From Streptomyces sp. B93 (GTDB lineage Bacteria > Actinomycetota > Actinomycetes > Streptomycetales > Streptomycetaceae): DNA of 48,993 bases. Location: the NCBI RefSeq assembly GCF_018070565.1, contig NZ_JAGPXL010000048.1, forward strand, positions 1 to 48,993, in the 5' to 3' direction. The position numbers and the translations under genes are program-made. Below the pieces are notes generated by a model. The model made no database searches. It was not told the DNA's origin and saw only the letters and a list, made by a program, of their open reading frames with translations. Of this stretch, positions 19,123-27,604 are shown piece after piece. Each line of letters starts with the position of its first letter. Positions within the stretch are counted from its first letter, which is position 1.

Positions 19123-19923
19123 GTGCGGGTGGAGGCGGTTTCGGGGGCCGGATCACTGCCGGGGGATGATCTCTCGCGGCGCCGGTTGCGCGACGAGACG
19201 CTGCTGGTGCTGGCCGTCTCACTGGGGGCGAGCGGAGTCTCCGCCCTGATCAGCTTCGTCGGGTCGGTGACCAGGCCGGGCGGGCTCAAGGACCAGGCGG
19301 CCACCCTCAACGCCTCGGCGGCGCCCGGGCGGCCCTGGCTGGACCTCGCCTGGCAGCTCTTCGGGATCGCCACGGCGCTGGTGCCGGTGGCGCTCGTCGC
19401 GCACTTCCTGCTGCGGGAGGGCCGCAGTCTGCGCACCCTCGGCTTCGACCGCACCCGGCCGTGGTTCGACCTCGGGCGGGGCGCGGTGATCGCCGCGGTG
19501 ATCGGCAGCAGCGGGATCGCGTTCTACCTGGCCGCGCGAGGGCTCGGCTTCAACCTCACGGTGGTGCCGGAGGCGCTGCCGGAGGTGTGGTGGAAGTACC
19601 CGGTGCTGATCCTCTCGGCGATCCAGAACGCCGTGGTCGAGGAGGTCATCGTCGTCGGCTACCTGCTGCGCAGGCTGGGGCAGCTGGGCTGGTCGCCGGG
19701 GGCCGCGCTGATGGGGAGTTCGGTGCTGCGCGGCTCGTACCACCTGTACCAGGGCATCGGCGGGTTCATCGGGAACCTGGTGATGGGCGTGGTGTTCGTC
19801 TACCTGTACCGGCGCTGGGGGCGGGTGGGGCCCCTGGTCGTCGCGCACTCGCTGCTCGACATCGGGGCGTTCGTCGGCTACGGGCTGCTGGCAGGGAAGG
19901 TGGGGTGGCTGCCCACGGCGTGA
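19123..19923 (+). CDS. CPBP family intramembrane glutamic endopeptidase
   Basis: 266 residues with about seven membrane spans. GGAGG (19113-19117) is 5 nt before GTG 19123. The ABI/CPBP motifs are present: the EE pair in VVEEVIVVGYLLRR (about 172-185), the second motif RGSYHLYQG (about 204-212, catalytic His) and HSLLDIGAF (about 246-254). The family includes Rce1-like CAAX proteases and bacteriocin-immunity proteins; the bacterial substrates are mostly unknown. It shares direction with the ligase-like gene 155 bp upstream, but the tandem repeat between them makes an operon uncertain. A strong hairpin follows. Confidence 0.88.
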   Translation: MRVEAVSGAGSLPGDDLSRRRLRDETLLVLAVSLGASGVSALISFVGSVTRPGGLKDQAATLNASAAPGRPWLDLAWQLFGIATALVPVALVAHFLLREGRSLRTLGFDRTRPWFDLGRGAVIAAVIGSSGIAFYLAARGLGFNLTVVPEALPEVWWKYPVLILSAIQNAVVEEVIVVGYLLRRLGQLGWSPGAALMGSSVLRGSYHLYQGIGGFIGNLVMGVVFVYLYRRWGRVGPLVVAHSLLDIGAFVGYGLLAGKVGWLPTA

Positions 19924-19931
19924 GCGGCCGG

Positions 19932-19962
19932 GCAGGGCGTACGACGGTCTCGTACGCCCTGC
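19932..19962. terminator. Bidirectional terminator between the CPBP and PhzF genes
   Basis: Arms GCAGGGCGTACGA (19932-19944) and TCGTACGCCCTGC (19950-19962) are a perfect 13-bp stem with a 5-nt loop, 8 nt after one stop codon and 10 nt from the other. Confidence 0.88.
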
Positions 19963-19972
19963 TGCGTGTCGG

Positions 19973-20782
19973 CTACGCGTGCAGCTCGCCGTCGATGACC
20001 GTGACCGCGCGGCCCGTCAGCAGGGTGCGGTCGCCACGCAGACCGGTGCGGACCCGGCCGGAGCGGGGCGAGGCCTGGAGGCCGGTGAGGTCGGGGTGGC
20101 CCAGACGCCCGGACCAGTGCGGGGCGAGGGCGGTGTGGGCGCTGCCGGTGACCGGGTCCTCGTCGATGCCGACGTTCGGGAAGAAGCAGCGGGAGACGAA
20201 GTCGTAGCCGCGGGCCGGGTCCTCGGCGCGGGCGGTGGCGATGATGCCGCGGGCGGAGTAGGCGGCCAGCGACCTGTGGTCCGGGCGCAGCGCGTGCACG
20301 GTCCGCTCGTCGGCCAGCTCCAGCAGCAGGTCGCCGACGTGCGGGCCGGTGTCGTAGGCGGCGAGCGGCTCGGCGCCCAGCGCGTCCGCGACGCCGTCCG
20401 GGACGTCGACGGCGGTGAGCGGGGCGGTGGGGAAGTCCAGGGTGATCGAGCCGTCCTCGCCGGGCGTGGCGATGAGCACGCCGCTGCGGGTGGCGAACCG
20501 CACCGGTCCCTGGTGGGCGCCCGTGGAGTGCAGTACGTGGGCCGTGGCGAGGGTGGCGTGGCCGCACATGTCGACCTCGGTGGCGGGGGTGAACCAGCGC
20601 AGCGCCCAGTCGGCGTCGCCGCCCTCGGGGAGGTGGTGCGCGAACGCGGTTTCGGCGTGGTTCACCTCCATCGCCACGCTCTGGAGCCAGGCGTCGTCCG
20701 GGAAGGCGTCCAGCAGCAGGACACCGGCCGGGTTGCCGGAGAAGGGGCGCTCGGTGAAAGCGTCGACGACACGAATTCGCAT
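19973..20782 (-). CDS. PhzF family phenazine-biosynthesis-like isomerase
   Basis: 269 residues. Two similar diaminopimelate-epimerase-like halves. The first has RVVDAFTERPFSGNPAGV (about 4-21) and the catalytic Glu in NHAETAF (about 42-48); the second has SRCFFPNVGIDEDPVTGSAH (about 200-219). PhzF proper isomerises dihydro-hydroxyanthranilate in phenazine synthesis, but no phenazine genes are nearby, so this is probably one of the many housekeeping homologues with unknown substrate. ATG 20782 has CGGAG 1-2 nt upstream and a -10-like TAGCGT ending 6 nt upstream, so a leaderless transcript is possible. Confidence 0.9.
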   Translation of the reverse strand: MRIRVVDAFTERPFSGNPAGVLLLDAFPDDAWLQSVAMEVNHAETAFAHHLPEGGDADWALRWFTPATEVDMCGHATLATAHVLHSTGAHQGPVRFATRSGVLIATPGEDGSITLDFPTAPLTAVDVPDGVADALGAEPLAAYDTGPHVGDLLLELADERTVHALRPDHRSLAAYSARGIIATARAEDPARGYDFVSRCFFPNVGIDEDPVTGSAHTALAPHWSGRLGHPDLTGLQASPRSGRVRTGLRGDRTLLTGRAVTVIDGELHA

Positions 20783-20904
20783 GCTCCGACGCTAGGCCCT
20801 GTCGTCGAATCCCCGCCTGCCCGGCGGAGCCTGGCACGCACCCCCGGGGGCGGGCCATGGCCGATTCGGTGGTTCTGGACTCGTTCGCGGTGCCGGTGCC
20901 TCGT

Positions 20905-21372
20905 TCAGCCGGTGCCGGTGCCCGCTCCGTAGGGGGCGTACAGGTCGAGGAGGCGGGTGCGGGCCGAGCGGAGGCGGTGGGCGAGGACGTCACCGACCCA
21001 GCGGGCGACGCTGTTGCCGAGGGCGGGGTCGTCCTGGCACAGGGAGCGCACCGCGGTGGCGTCGAACTCGTAGGCGCGGACCGGGGAGGTGGCGACGGCA
21101 CCGAGGTGCCAGACGTGCGGGGAGAACAGCCAGGACCAGCCGATCAGCTCGTTGTGGCCGAGGGACTCGATGACGGCGGGGCGGCGGCCGGGCACGTGCA
21201 TGTCGAGTTCGACGGTGCCGGTACGGATGATCCAGAACCGGTCCGCGCGCCCGCCCTCCTGGAAGATGCGGGTGCCCTGCGGGAAGGCCACCTCGTGGGC
21301 GAGCCGCATCAGCCGCTGGCGGTGCTCCAGGGGCAGGGCCCGCAGCATGCTGGGTGTGGGCGGGGTGTTCAT
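20905..21372 (-). CDS. Cyclic-nucleotide-binding domain protein without a DNA-binding domain
   Basis: 155 residues from ATG 21372 (AGGAGG with a 4-nt spacer). One cNMP-binding beta roll: FPQGTRIFQEGGRADRFWII, GTVELDMHVPGRRP, then LGHNELIGWSWLF, replacing the usual phosphate-binding GE(L/I)AL-R-A cassette by ELIGWSWLF, so nucleotide binding is doubtful. A C-terminal helix (LARRLRSARTRLLDLYAPYG-like) ends the protein, with no helix-turn-helix, so it cannot act as a Crp-type transcription factor. A palindrome like those at the osdR gene lies 63-76 nt upstream, so it may belong to the low-oxygen regulon. Confidence 0.8.
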   Translation of the reverse strand: MNTPPTPSMLRALPLEHRQRLMRLAHEVAFPQGTRIFQEGGRADRFWIIRTGTVELDMHVPGRRPAVIESLGHNELIGWSWLFSPHVWHLGAVATSPVRAYEFDATAVRSLCQDDPALGNSVARWVGDVLAHRLRSARTRLLDLYAPYGAGTGTG

Positions 21373-21434
21373 GGGGCCTCCTGGGCGAGGGGTTCGGCTG
21401 TCCTCAGCTTGTCCCGGCACCGCGTGTCCCGCGT

Positions 21435-21448
21435 GGGCCGACCAGCCC
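21435..21448. promoter_or_regulatory. Candidate OsdR/DevR box (one mismatch)
   Basis: GGGCCGACCAGCCC matches the palindrome GGGCCGNNCGGCCC seen at 21997, 22036 and 24685 except for one base in the right arm. It lies 63-76 nt upstream of the cyclic-nucleotide-binding gene. Confidence 0.5.
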
Positions 21449-21474
21449 CCTTCGCCGCGCCACTGGGCCTTCAC

Positions 21475-21936
21475 TCACCCGCCGTCGCGGGCCGTGAGGC
21501 GGATGCCCGTGACCAGGTCGGGGCGGATCCGCACCGCGTGGTCCATGTCCAGGGACGGCGGCGCCCACGGGCTGAGCAGGGACTTGAAGCGGGCCAGCTC
21601 CACCGGATCGGTGACCTGGTACGCGTAACCGGTGACCACCACGCTCCAGCCGAGATGGGTGTCCGGGTCGATGGCGTCCGCCTCGTAGGCGACGACGACG
21701 CCGTGGCCGTCGGACCCGCGCGCCACCGACGTCAGGGCCGCGCCCTCATGGGTGCGGATGATGATGTCGCCCGCGTCGAGGACGTGGTTGACGGGCCGGA
21801 CGGTCGGCAGGGCGTGCCGGGTGAAGACGATTCTCCCCAGGGACACGCTGCCGAGCAGCCGCAGGGCCTCCGCGCTGGCGAGTTCGATGCTCTGGCGGGG
21901 CCCGGCGGCGACGGTCCGGGCGTGGTCGAAGGTCAT
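21475..21936 (-). CDS. PPOX-class flavin-binding protein (pyridoxamine 5'-phosphate oxidase family)
   Basis: 153 residues from ATG 21936 (GGAGCAGCAGCC upstream). A split-barrel fold is shown by LGSVSLGRIVFTRHALPTVR (about 29-48), then HVLDAGDIIIRTHEGAALTS and GWSVVVTGYAYQVTD. Such proteins bind FMN or F420 and reduce diverse compounds; the substrate is unknown. In Streptomyces these genes often sit in DevR/OsdR regulons. It is divergent from the response-regulator gene, with two palindromic boxes in the shared 203-bp gap (61-113 bp from this start), so both are probably co-regulated. Confidence 0.83.
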   Translation of the reverse strand: MTFDHARTVAAGPRQSIELASAEALRLLGSVSLGRIVFTRHALPTVRPVNHVLDAGDIIIRTHEGAALTSVARGSDGHGVVVAYEADAIDPDTHLGWSVVVTGYAYQVTDPVELARFKSLLSPWAPPSLDMDHAVRIRPDLVTGIRLTARDGG

Positions 21937-21996
21937 GGCTGCTGCTCCGAGGGCTTGGTCCGGCTCATGGAACGACGTCCGGGTCGCCGTCCGCCA

Positions 21997-22010
21997 GGGC
22001 CGAACGGCCC
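21997..22010. promoter_or_regulatory. Candidate OsdR/DevR box 1
   Basis: GGGCCGAACGGCCC, with arms GGGCCG and CGGCCC. It is located in the divergent gap between the PPOX gene and the response-regulator gene, 39 bp (centre to centre) from box 2. Confidence 0.65.
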
Positions 22011-22035
22011 CCGTCGGCGACGCACGCACGGATCA

Positions 22036-22049
22036 GGGCCGATCGGCCC
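22036..22049. promoter_or_regulatory. Candidate OsdR/DevR box 2
   Basis: GGGCCGATCGGCCC is a perfect palindrome that extends one base each side (AGGGCCGATCGGCCCT). It lies 90 bp before the response-regulator start. Confidence 0.7.
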
Positions 22050-22139
22050 TGGCCCTTCGCCCCTGGGTGCGGGCAGGATGGGGGAGAAGGTGCGGCCCCC
22101 GCCGCACCGCGGTCGAACAGTGGAATCAGGAGCGCATTC

Positions 22140-22838
22140 ATGGCGGACAGTGAGCAGAGCGGCCCCGGCACCCCCATCCGGGTCTTCCTGCTGGACGACC
22201 ACGAGGTGGTACGCCGCGGAGTGCACGACCTGCTGGACGACGAACCGGACATCACCGTGGTCGGCGAGGCGGCCACCGCGGAACAGGCCCTCGCCCGGGT
22301 GCCCGCGCTGCGCCCGCAGGTCGCCGTGCTGGACGTCCGGCTGCCCGACGGCGACGGTGTGAGCGTCTGCCGTGAGCTGCGCTCGCGGATGCCCGATCTG
22401 GCGTGCCTGATGCTGACGTCGTTCGACGACGAGGAGGCGCTGCTGGACTCGATCATGGCCGGTGCCTCCGGCTATGTGCTCAAGCAGATCCAGGGCTCGG
22501 ACCTCGTCTCCGCCGTCCGTACGGTGGCCAAGGGACAGTCGCTGCTCGACCCCAGCGCCGCGACCAAGCTGATGGCGCGGCTGCGCGGCGGCCAGGAGCA
22601 GGAGACCGAGGTCGACGTGCTGCCGGGCCTGACCGGACGCGAGCGCGAGATCCTCGCGCTGATCGGGGAGGGCCTCACCAACCGGCAGATCGGGCAGCAG
22701 CTGTTCCTCGCCGAGAAGACGGTGAAGAACCACATCTCCCGGCTGCTGGCCAAACTCGGTGTGGAGCGCCGCATCCAGGCGGCCGTGATCGCCACCCAGG
22801 CACAGGACCGGCTGCGGCAGAACGGCGGCGGCCACTGA
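22140..22838 (+). CDS. osdR: DevR/OsdR-type NarL-family response regulator
   Basis: 232 residues. Receiver domain at about 12-128: acidic pocket LLDDHE (about 17-22), phospho-acceptor Asp in VAVLDVRLPDGDG (about 66), Thr in LMLTSF and Lys in YVLKQ. A LuxR-type helix-turn-helix lies at about 162-220: LTGREREILALIGEGLTNRQ and LFLAEKTVKNHISRLLAKLG. The overall sequence resembles Mycobacterium DevR (DosR) and, from memory, Streptomyces coelicolor OsdR, which control hypoxia and dormancy genes. Two candidate binding palindromes lie upstream, so autoregulation is likely. The cognate kinase follows 102 nt downstream on the same strand. Confidence 0.88.
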   Translation: MADSEQSGPGTPIRVFLLDDHEVVRRGVHDLLDDEPDITVVGEAATAEQALARVPALRPQVAVLDVRLPDGDGVSVCRELRSRMPDLACLMLTSFDDEEALLDSIMAGASGYVLKQIQGSDLVSAVRTVAKGQSLLDPSAATKLMARLRGGQEQETEVDVLPGLTGREREILALIGEGLTNRQIGQQLFLAEKTVKNHISRLLAKLGVERRIQAAVIATQAQDRLRQNGGGH

Positions 22839-22940
22839 GCCGGACCGACGGCGGAGTAACTTCTTTCGCGTCCGCGCATTAACGTGTCCTCTGATCGGCA
22901 CATCATCTTCGGTGCGCCGCGCGATCTGGAGGAAGCACAG

Positions 22941-24668
22941 GTGGGAAGCTCCGACGAGCCCCGGGAGGCGCGGGTACAGCTGCCGCAGCTCAGGCTGGAC
23001 GAGCTGCTCGAGGAGCTACAGGCCCGCATCGACGCCGCCCGCGGCACCCGGGACCGGGTGCACAGCCTCCTGGAGGCCGTGCTCTCGGTCGGCCGTGAAC
23101 TGGATCTGGAGCAGGCGCTGCGCCGGATCGTCGAGGCCGCGGCCGTCCTCGTCGACGCCGAGTACGCCGCCCTGGGCGTGATCGGACCGGACGGCAAGCG
23201 GCTGTCGGACTTCCACACCGTCGGGGTCAGCGACGAGCAGATCGCCAGGATCGGCCCCTTCCCGGAGGGGCACGGCATCCTCGGCGAGCTGATCCGGCAC
23301 CCGGAGCCACTGCGCCTGGCGAAGCTCTCCGACCACCCCGCCTCGTACGGCTTCCCGCCGCACCACCCGCCGATGAACTCCTTCCTCGGCGTCCCCATCC
23401 GGGTCCGCGAGCAGGTCTTCGGGAACCTGTACCTCACCGAGAAGCGCGGCGGGGCGCAGTTCGACGAGGAGGACGAGTCGGTCCTGGCGACCCTCGCCGT
23501 GGCCGCCGGGGTCGCCATCGACAACGCCCGGCTCTACGAGGAGTCCCGGCTGCGGGAGCGCTGGCTCCAGGCCAACGCCGAGATCACCCACGGGCTGATG
23601 TCGGGCACCGAACGCGCGGAGGTGCTCGGCCTGATCACCGGCCGGGCGGCGGAGATCACCGGCGCGGCGCTCGCCGTGTTCGCGGTCCCTATGGAGGACA
23701 CCGGCACCCTCGCCGTGGAGGTCGCCGTCGGCAAGGAGTCGGAGAAGCACCGGGGACTGGTGCTGCCGGTGCGCGGCACCCTGATGGGGGAGGCCTTCGC
23801 CGGAGCCGCCCCCGTGATCAGCCGGGACGCCTCCAACGACGAGCGCATCTCGGCCGGACCGCCGCGCTTCACCGGCCTCGGCCCGGCCGTGGCCGTCCCC
23901 GTCGGCACCGGTGAGGGCGGGGTGCAGGGCGTGGTCCTGCTGGTGCGGGAGTCGGACCGGCAGCCGTTCTCCGAGGAGGAGATCGAGCCGTTGCAGGGCT
24001 TCGCCGCGCAGGCCGCGGTCGCCATGGAGCTGGCCGAGCGCCGGGCGGACGCCGCGCAGATCGCCGTGCTGAAGGACCGGGACCGGATCGCCCGGGACCT
24101 GCACGACCTGGCCATCCAACGGTTGTTCGCCACCGGGATGACGCTCCAGAGCGCGGGCCGGTTCATCGAGCACACCGAGGCCGCGCAGCGCGTGGTGCGC
24201 GCGGTGGACGACCTGGACGAGACCATCAAGATCATCCGGTCGACGATCTTCGGGCTGCGGGCCCGCGACGGGGCGGCCGGGCCCGGCCTGCGGTCCCGGG
24301 TGGTGCGGGTCGTCGGCGAGGCGGCACCGGTGCTCGGCTTCGCGCCCAGCCTGCGCATGGAGGGTCTGGTCGACACCCATGTGGGGCGCGAGACGGCCGA
24401 CCACGTCGTCGCCGTGCTCTCCGAGGCGCTGACCAACACCGCCCGGCACGCGCACGCCGACCGTGCCGACGTGGCGCTGGAGACCGACGGCCGCGAGGTC
24501 CGCCTGACCGTGTCGGACAACGGCGTCGGCATCCCCGCCGAGGGGCGCCGCAGCGGACTGCGCAACATGGCCGAGCGCGCCCAGCAGCTCGGCGGCGACC
24601 TCGAACTGAGCAGCCCGCCCGGTGGCGGCACCACCCTGGTGTGGCGGGCGCCGGTGGCGGCGCAGTAG
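22941..24668 (+). CDS. osdK: DevS/OsdK-type GAF sensor histidine kinase
   Basis: 575 residues. GTG 22941 was chosen over GTG 22884 because GGAGG (22928-22932) precedes it by 8 nt. Two GAF domains (about 45-195 and 215-370), with no membrane span, then a HisKA_3 dimerisation domain with phospho-acceptor His in DRIARDLHDLAIQRLF (about 378-393), and a HATPase_c domain (about 470-573) with ALTNTARHAHA, DNGVGIPAEG and GGTTLVW. GAF-1 keeps HPASYGFPPHHPPMNSFLG, close to DevS/DosT, whose haem-ligating histidine I recall as lying in this loop. It is therefore probably a cytosolic haem sensor of O2, NO or redox state. It is co-directional with osdR. Confidence 0.87.
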   Translation: MGSSDEPREARVQLPQLRLDELLEELQARIDAARGTRDRVHSLLEAVLSVGRELDLEQALRRIVEAAAVLVDAEYAALGVIGPDGKRLSDFHTVGVSDEQIARIGPFPEGHGILGELIRHPEPLRLAKLSDHPASYGFPPHHPPMNSFLGVPIRVREQVFGNLYLTEKRGGAQFDEEDESVLATLAVAAGVAIDNARLYEESRLRERWLQANAEITHGLMSGTERAEVLGLITGRAAEITGAALAVFAVPMEDTGTLAVEVAVGKESEKHRGLVLPVRGTLMGEAFAGAAPVISRDASNDERISAGPPRFTGLGPAVAVPVGTGEGGVQGVVLLVRESDRQPFSEEEIEPLQGFAAQAAVAMELAERRADAAQIAVLKDRDRIARDLHDLAIQRLFATGMTLQSAGRFIEHTEAAQRVVRAVDDLDETIKIIRSTIFGLRARDGAAGPGLRSRVVRVVGEAAPVLGFAPSLRMEGLVDTHVGRETADHVVAVLSEALTNTARHAHADRADVALETDGREVRLTVSDNGVGIPAEGRRSGLRNMAERAQQLGGDLELSSPPGGGTTLVWRAPVAAQ

Positions 24669-24684
24669 CACCCCCGCTCCGGTG

Positions 24685-24698
24685 GGGCCGGTCGGCCC
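24685..24698. promoter_or_regulatory. Candidate OsdR/DevR box upstream of the USP operon
   Basis: GGGCCGGTCGGCCC has the same arms as the boxes at the osdR gene. It lies 84 bp before the USP start codon. Confidence 0.62.
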
Positions 24699-24781
24699 CG
24701 GCCGGGGACCTGCGGCCCCTGCACCGCACCCCTCCTCCCGCCTGATCCTGGAGTCACACACCAGGTCAGGGGAGGAAAACC

Positions 24782-25687
24782 ATGGAGCGCATCGTCGTCA
24801 CCGGACTCGACGGATCCGCGGAGAGCCGGGCGGCCGCCGAGTGGGCGGCCCGTGAGGCGCAGTTGCGCGATCTGCCGCTCAAGCTGGTCCACGTCTGGGA
24901 GCCGGTGCCGGAGCCGATGGCGCAGGCCCCGCTGCTGGGCGCCGAGACCATGCAGCACTGGAGCGAGCGCATCCCCCGGGACGCGGTGGACGGCCTCCGG
25001 CTGCGCCACCCCGGTCTCCAGGTGTCGGCCGAACAGGTGCCCGGCGGTCCCGCCGAGGTGCTGACCCGCGTCGCGGGCGACGCCGAACTGCTGGTGCTCG
25101 GCTCCCGCGGGCTGAGCGGCGTCGGAGGCTTCATGGTGGGCTCCGTCGGCCTGTCCGTCGTGGCGCACGCCGAACGGCCGGTGGTCCTGGTCCGCGCCGG
25201 GGAACAGGCCGCCGACGAGCACGAGCCGGACCCGGCCGGCATCCCGTCCGCCGCCACCGCGTACCGGCCGGTCGTCCTCGGCCTCGACGTCGACAGCGCG
25301 GACGAGGCCCTGCTCCAGTTCGCCTTCGAGGCCGCCGCCGTACGCGGCACCACCCTGCGTGTGGTGCACGGCTGGAGCCCGTCGCCGTACGAGGTCTACA
25401 GCCTCAGCGTCAGCCCCGAGACCCAGCAGCTGCTCGCCGGGCAGCGGGCCGTCGCGCTGGCCGCCGCACTGGAGCCCTGGCGCGCCAAGTACCCGAACGT
25501 CGAGGTGGTCGAGGAAGCGGTTGTCGGGGTACCCGCCCACCATCTGGTGGACGCCTCCCGCACCGCCTCGCTGGTGGTCGTCGGCCGCCGGATCAAGCGG
25601 CGCCGGTTCGGCGCGCGCATCGGGGCCGTCGCCCACGCCGTCCTGCACCACGCCGCCGCGCCCGTCGCCGTCGTCGCGCACCACTGA
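24782..25687 (+). CDS. Tandem universal stress protein (USP)
   Basis: 301 residues, two USP domains (about 1-145 and 158-300). Both ATP-binding loops are recognisable: GSRGLSGVGGFMVGSVG (about 102-118) fits G-x2-G-x9-GS; the second is degenerate (GRRIKRRRFGARIGAVA). Domain one starts IVVTGLDGSAESRAAAEWAA. ATG 24782 follows GGGGAGG. Two-domain USPs are hallmark members of DevR regulons in mycobacteria, where Rv2623 binds ATP and affects growth arrest. A candidate OsdR box is 84 bp upstream. The alcohol dehydrogenase gene follows 28 nt downstream, so this is first in a three-gene operon. Confidence 0.92.
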   Translation: MERIVVTGLDGSAESRAAAEWAAREAQLRDLPLKLVHVWEPVPEPMAQAPLLGAETMQHWSERIPRDAVDGLRLRHPGLQVSAEQVPGGPAEVLTRVAGDAELLVLGSRGLSGVGGFMVGSVGLSVVAHAERPVVLVRAGEQAADEHEPDPAGIPSAATAYRPVVLGLDVDSADEALLQFAFEAAAVRGTTLRVVHGWSPSPYEVYSLSVSPETQQLLAGQRAVALAAALEPWRAKYPNVEVVEEAVVGVPAHHLVDASRTASLVVVGRRIKRRRFGARIGAVAHAVLHHAAAPVAVVAHH

Positions 25688-25715
25688 CCCGCCCCATCAC
25701 GCAAGGAGTCCCGTC

Positions 25716-26738
25716 ATGAAGGCAGCCGTTGTCCGAGCGTTCGGCGAGCCCCTCGTCATCGAGGAGCGTCCCGACCCCGAGCCGGGCCCCGGCCAGGTAC
25801 TGGTCCGGGTGGAGGCCTCCGGGCTCTGCCACACCGACATCCACGCCGCGCACGGCGACTGGCCGGTGAAGCCGAACCCGCCGTTCGTGCCCGGCCACGA
25901 GGGCGTCGGCCTGGTCGAGCGCCTGGGGGACGGCGTGACGCACCTCTCCGTCGGCCAGCGGGTCGCGGTGCCGTGGCTCGGCCGGGCCTGCGGCCGGTGC
26001 GAGCACTGCCGTACCGGCTGGGAGACGCTGTGCGAGCAGCAGATCAACACCGGGTACGGCTGCGACGGCGGGTACGCCGAGAAGATGCTTGCCTGGGCCG
26101 ACTTCGCCCAGCCCGTGCCCGACGGCGTCTCCGCCCTCGACGCGGCGCCGCTGACCTGCGCCGGAGTCACCACGTACAAGGCGCTCAAGGTCGCCGGGGT
26201 GCAGCCCACGCAGCTCGTCGCGATCTCCGGCGTGGGCGGCCTCGGGCACCTCGCCCTCCAGTACGCGAAGATCGCCGGGGCCACGGTCGCCGCGATCGAC
26301 GTCACCGACGAGAAGCTGGAACTCGCCGCCGAACTCGGCGCCGACTTCGTGATCGACGCCCGCAAGGACGACGTGGCCGAGGTGCTCAGGCAGCACGGCG
26401 GAGCGCACGCCGCGATCGCGCTGGCGGTCAACGAGGCCGCGTTCGAGGCGGCGTACGCCGGACTGCGGCGCGGCGGGAAGCTCGTCATGGTGGCGCTGCC
26501 CGCGCACGGCACGGTCCGGGTGCCGATCTTCGACACCGTCCTCAACGGAACCTCGGTCATCGGCTCCATCGTCGGGACCCGGCAGGACCTCGCCGAGGTC
26601 TTCCAGCTGCACGCGGCCGGACGCACCCGGGTGGTCCGCGAGAGCCGCCCGCTCAGCACCGTCAACGACTCCATCGAGGACGTGCTGCGCGGCGACGTCC
26701 GCGCCAGGATCGTCTTCGACATGGGCGCCGGGGGGTGA
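25716..26738 (+). CDS. Zinc-dependent alcohol dehydrogenase (AdhP type)
   Basis: 340 residues, MDR superfamily. Catalytic zinc ligands: Cys37 in GLCHTDIHAAHGDW and the GHEGVGLVERLG motif (His about 60), plus a later Cys in PLTCAGVTTYKALK. The structural zinc cluster is CGRCEHCRTGWETLC (about 91-105). The NAD-binding loop is ISGVGGLGHLALQYA (about 171-185). It interconverts primary alcohols and aldehydes with NAD(H); under low oxygen, the reduction of acetaldehyde to ethanol would recycle NAD. ATG 25716 follows AAGGAG. It lies between two USP genes, 28 nt after the first, and overlaps the second by 4 bases, a tight operon. Confidence 0.93.
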   Translation: MKAAVVRAFGEPLVIEERPDPEPGPGQVLVRVEASGLCHTDIHAAHGDWPVKPNPPFVPGHEGVGLVERLGDGVTHLSVGQRVAVPWLGRACGRCEHCRTGWETLCEQQINTGYGCDGGYAEKMLAWADFAQPVPDGVSALDAAPLTCAGVTTYKALKVAGVQPTQLVAISGVGGLGHLALQYAKIAGATVAAIDVTDEKLELAAELGADFVIDARKDDVAEVLRQHGGAHAAIALAVNEAAFEAAYAGLRRGGKLVMVALPAHGTVRVPIFDTVLNGTSVIGSIVGTRQDLAEVFQLHAAGRTRVVRESRPLSTVNDSIEDVLRGDVRARIVFDMGAGG

Positions 26739-27604
26739 CCGCCGTGGACTTCCCGCTGGTCGTCGGCGTAGACGGTTCCGAGCCGAGCCTGCGGGCCGTG
26801 GACTGGGCGGCCGACGAGGCCGCCCGGCGCGGCGTCCCCCTGCGGGTGGTGTACGCCTCGCTCTGGGAGCGCTACGAGGGACCCGCACCCGGGTACCACG
26901 CCTCCCACGTCCGGCCGCGCGGCGACGATGTCGTGGAGGTCGCCGGGCGCCGGGCGAGCGACCGGCAGCCGGACCTGAAGGTGACCGTCGAGGTCGTGTC
27001 CGAGGAACCGGAGTACGCGCTCGTCCGGGAGGGACGGCAGGCCACCGCGGTGGTCGTCGGCACCCGCGGCCACGGCGGCTTCGCCGGGGCGCTGCTCGGC
27101 TCCGTCAGCGTGACGGTGGCCGCCAACGCGCACTGCCCCGTGATCGTGGTGCGCGGCGGCGACGCCACCCCCACCGGCGGCCGGATCGTGGTCGGCGTCG
27201 GCGAGGGCGCCGAGACCGCCGCGACCGTCCGCTACGCCGTCGAGGCCGCCCGGCTCCGCGGGGCACCCCTCGAGGCGGTACGAGCCTGGCGGCGCCCCGT
27301 CCGGGACACGACCGGGAACCCGCTGCGCGCCGGAGGACCGGCGGGACCGGCGTACGAGGAGGAGGCCGCCCTGACGCTGGACGAGGCGCTGCGGGACACG
27401 GGCGACGACGTGCGGGTGATCCGGCGCACCGTCGAGGGCCACGCCCGCCGGGCCCTGGTCGACGCCTCCCACGACGCCGCGCTGGTGGTCGTGGGGGCCA
27501 GGCGGCGCGGCGGCCGCTTCGGGCTCCAGCTCGGCCGGGTCGCCCACGCGGTGCTGCACCATGCGGCCTGCCCGGTCGTGGTGGTGCCGCAGCGGGTGGC
27601 GTGA
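26735..27604 (+). CDS. Tandem universal stress protein (USP), second copy
   Basis: 289 residues. GTG 26735 overlaps the alcohol-dehydrogenase stop by 4 bases (GTGA); GTG 26744 is also possible. Domains at about 6-142 and 147-288. VVGVDGSEPSLRAVDWAADE opens domain one; its nucleotide loop GTRGHGGFAGALLGSVS (about 109-125) is canonical G-x2-G-x9-GS, and the second (GARRRGGRFGLQLGRVA) is degenerate, as in the first USP. Translational coupling suggests that both USPs and the dehydrogenase are made together. Confidence 0.91.
   Translation: MTAVDFPLVVGVDGSEPSLRAVDWAADEAARRGVPLRVVYASLWERYEGPAPGYHASHVRPRGDDVVEVAGRRASDRQPDLKVTVEVVSEEPEYALVREGRQATAVVVGTRGHGGFAGALLGSVSVTVAANAHCPVIVVRGGDATPTGGRIVVGVGEGAETAATVRYAVEAARLRGAPLEAVRAWRRPVRDTTGNPLRAGGPAGPAYEEEAALTLDEALRDTGDDVRVIRRTVEGHARRALVDASHDAALVVVGARRRGGRFGLQLGRVAHAVLHHAACPVVVVPQRVA

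Noticed and set aside
20855..21470. Plus-strand frames across the PhzF and cyclic-nucleotide-binding genes
   Set aside because: They are mirrors of minus-strand genes with no motif.
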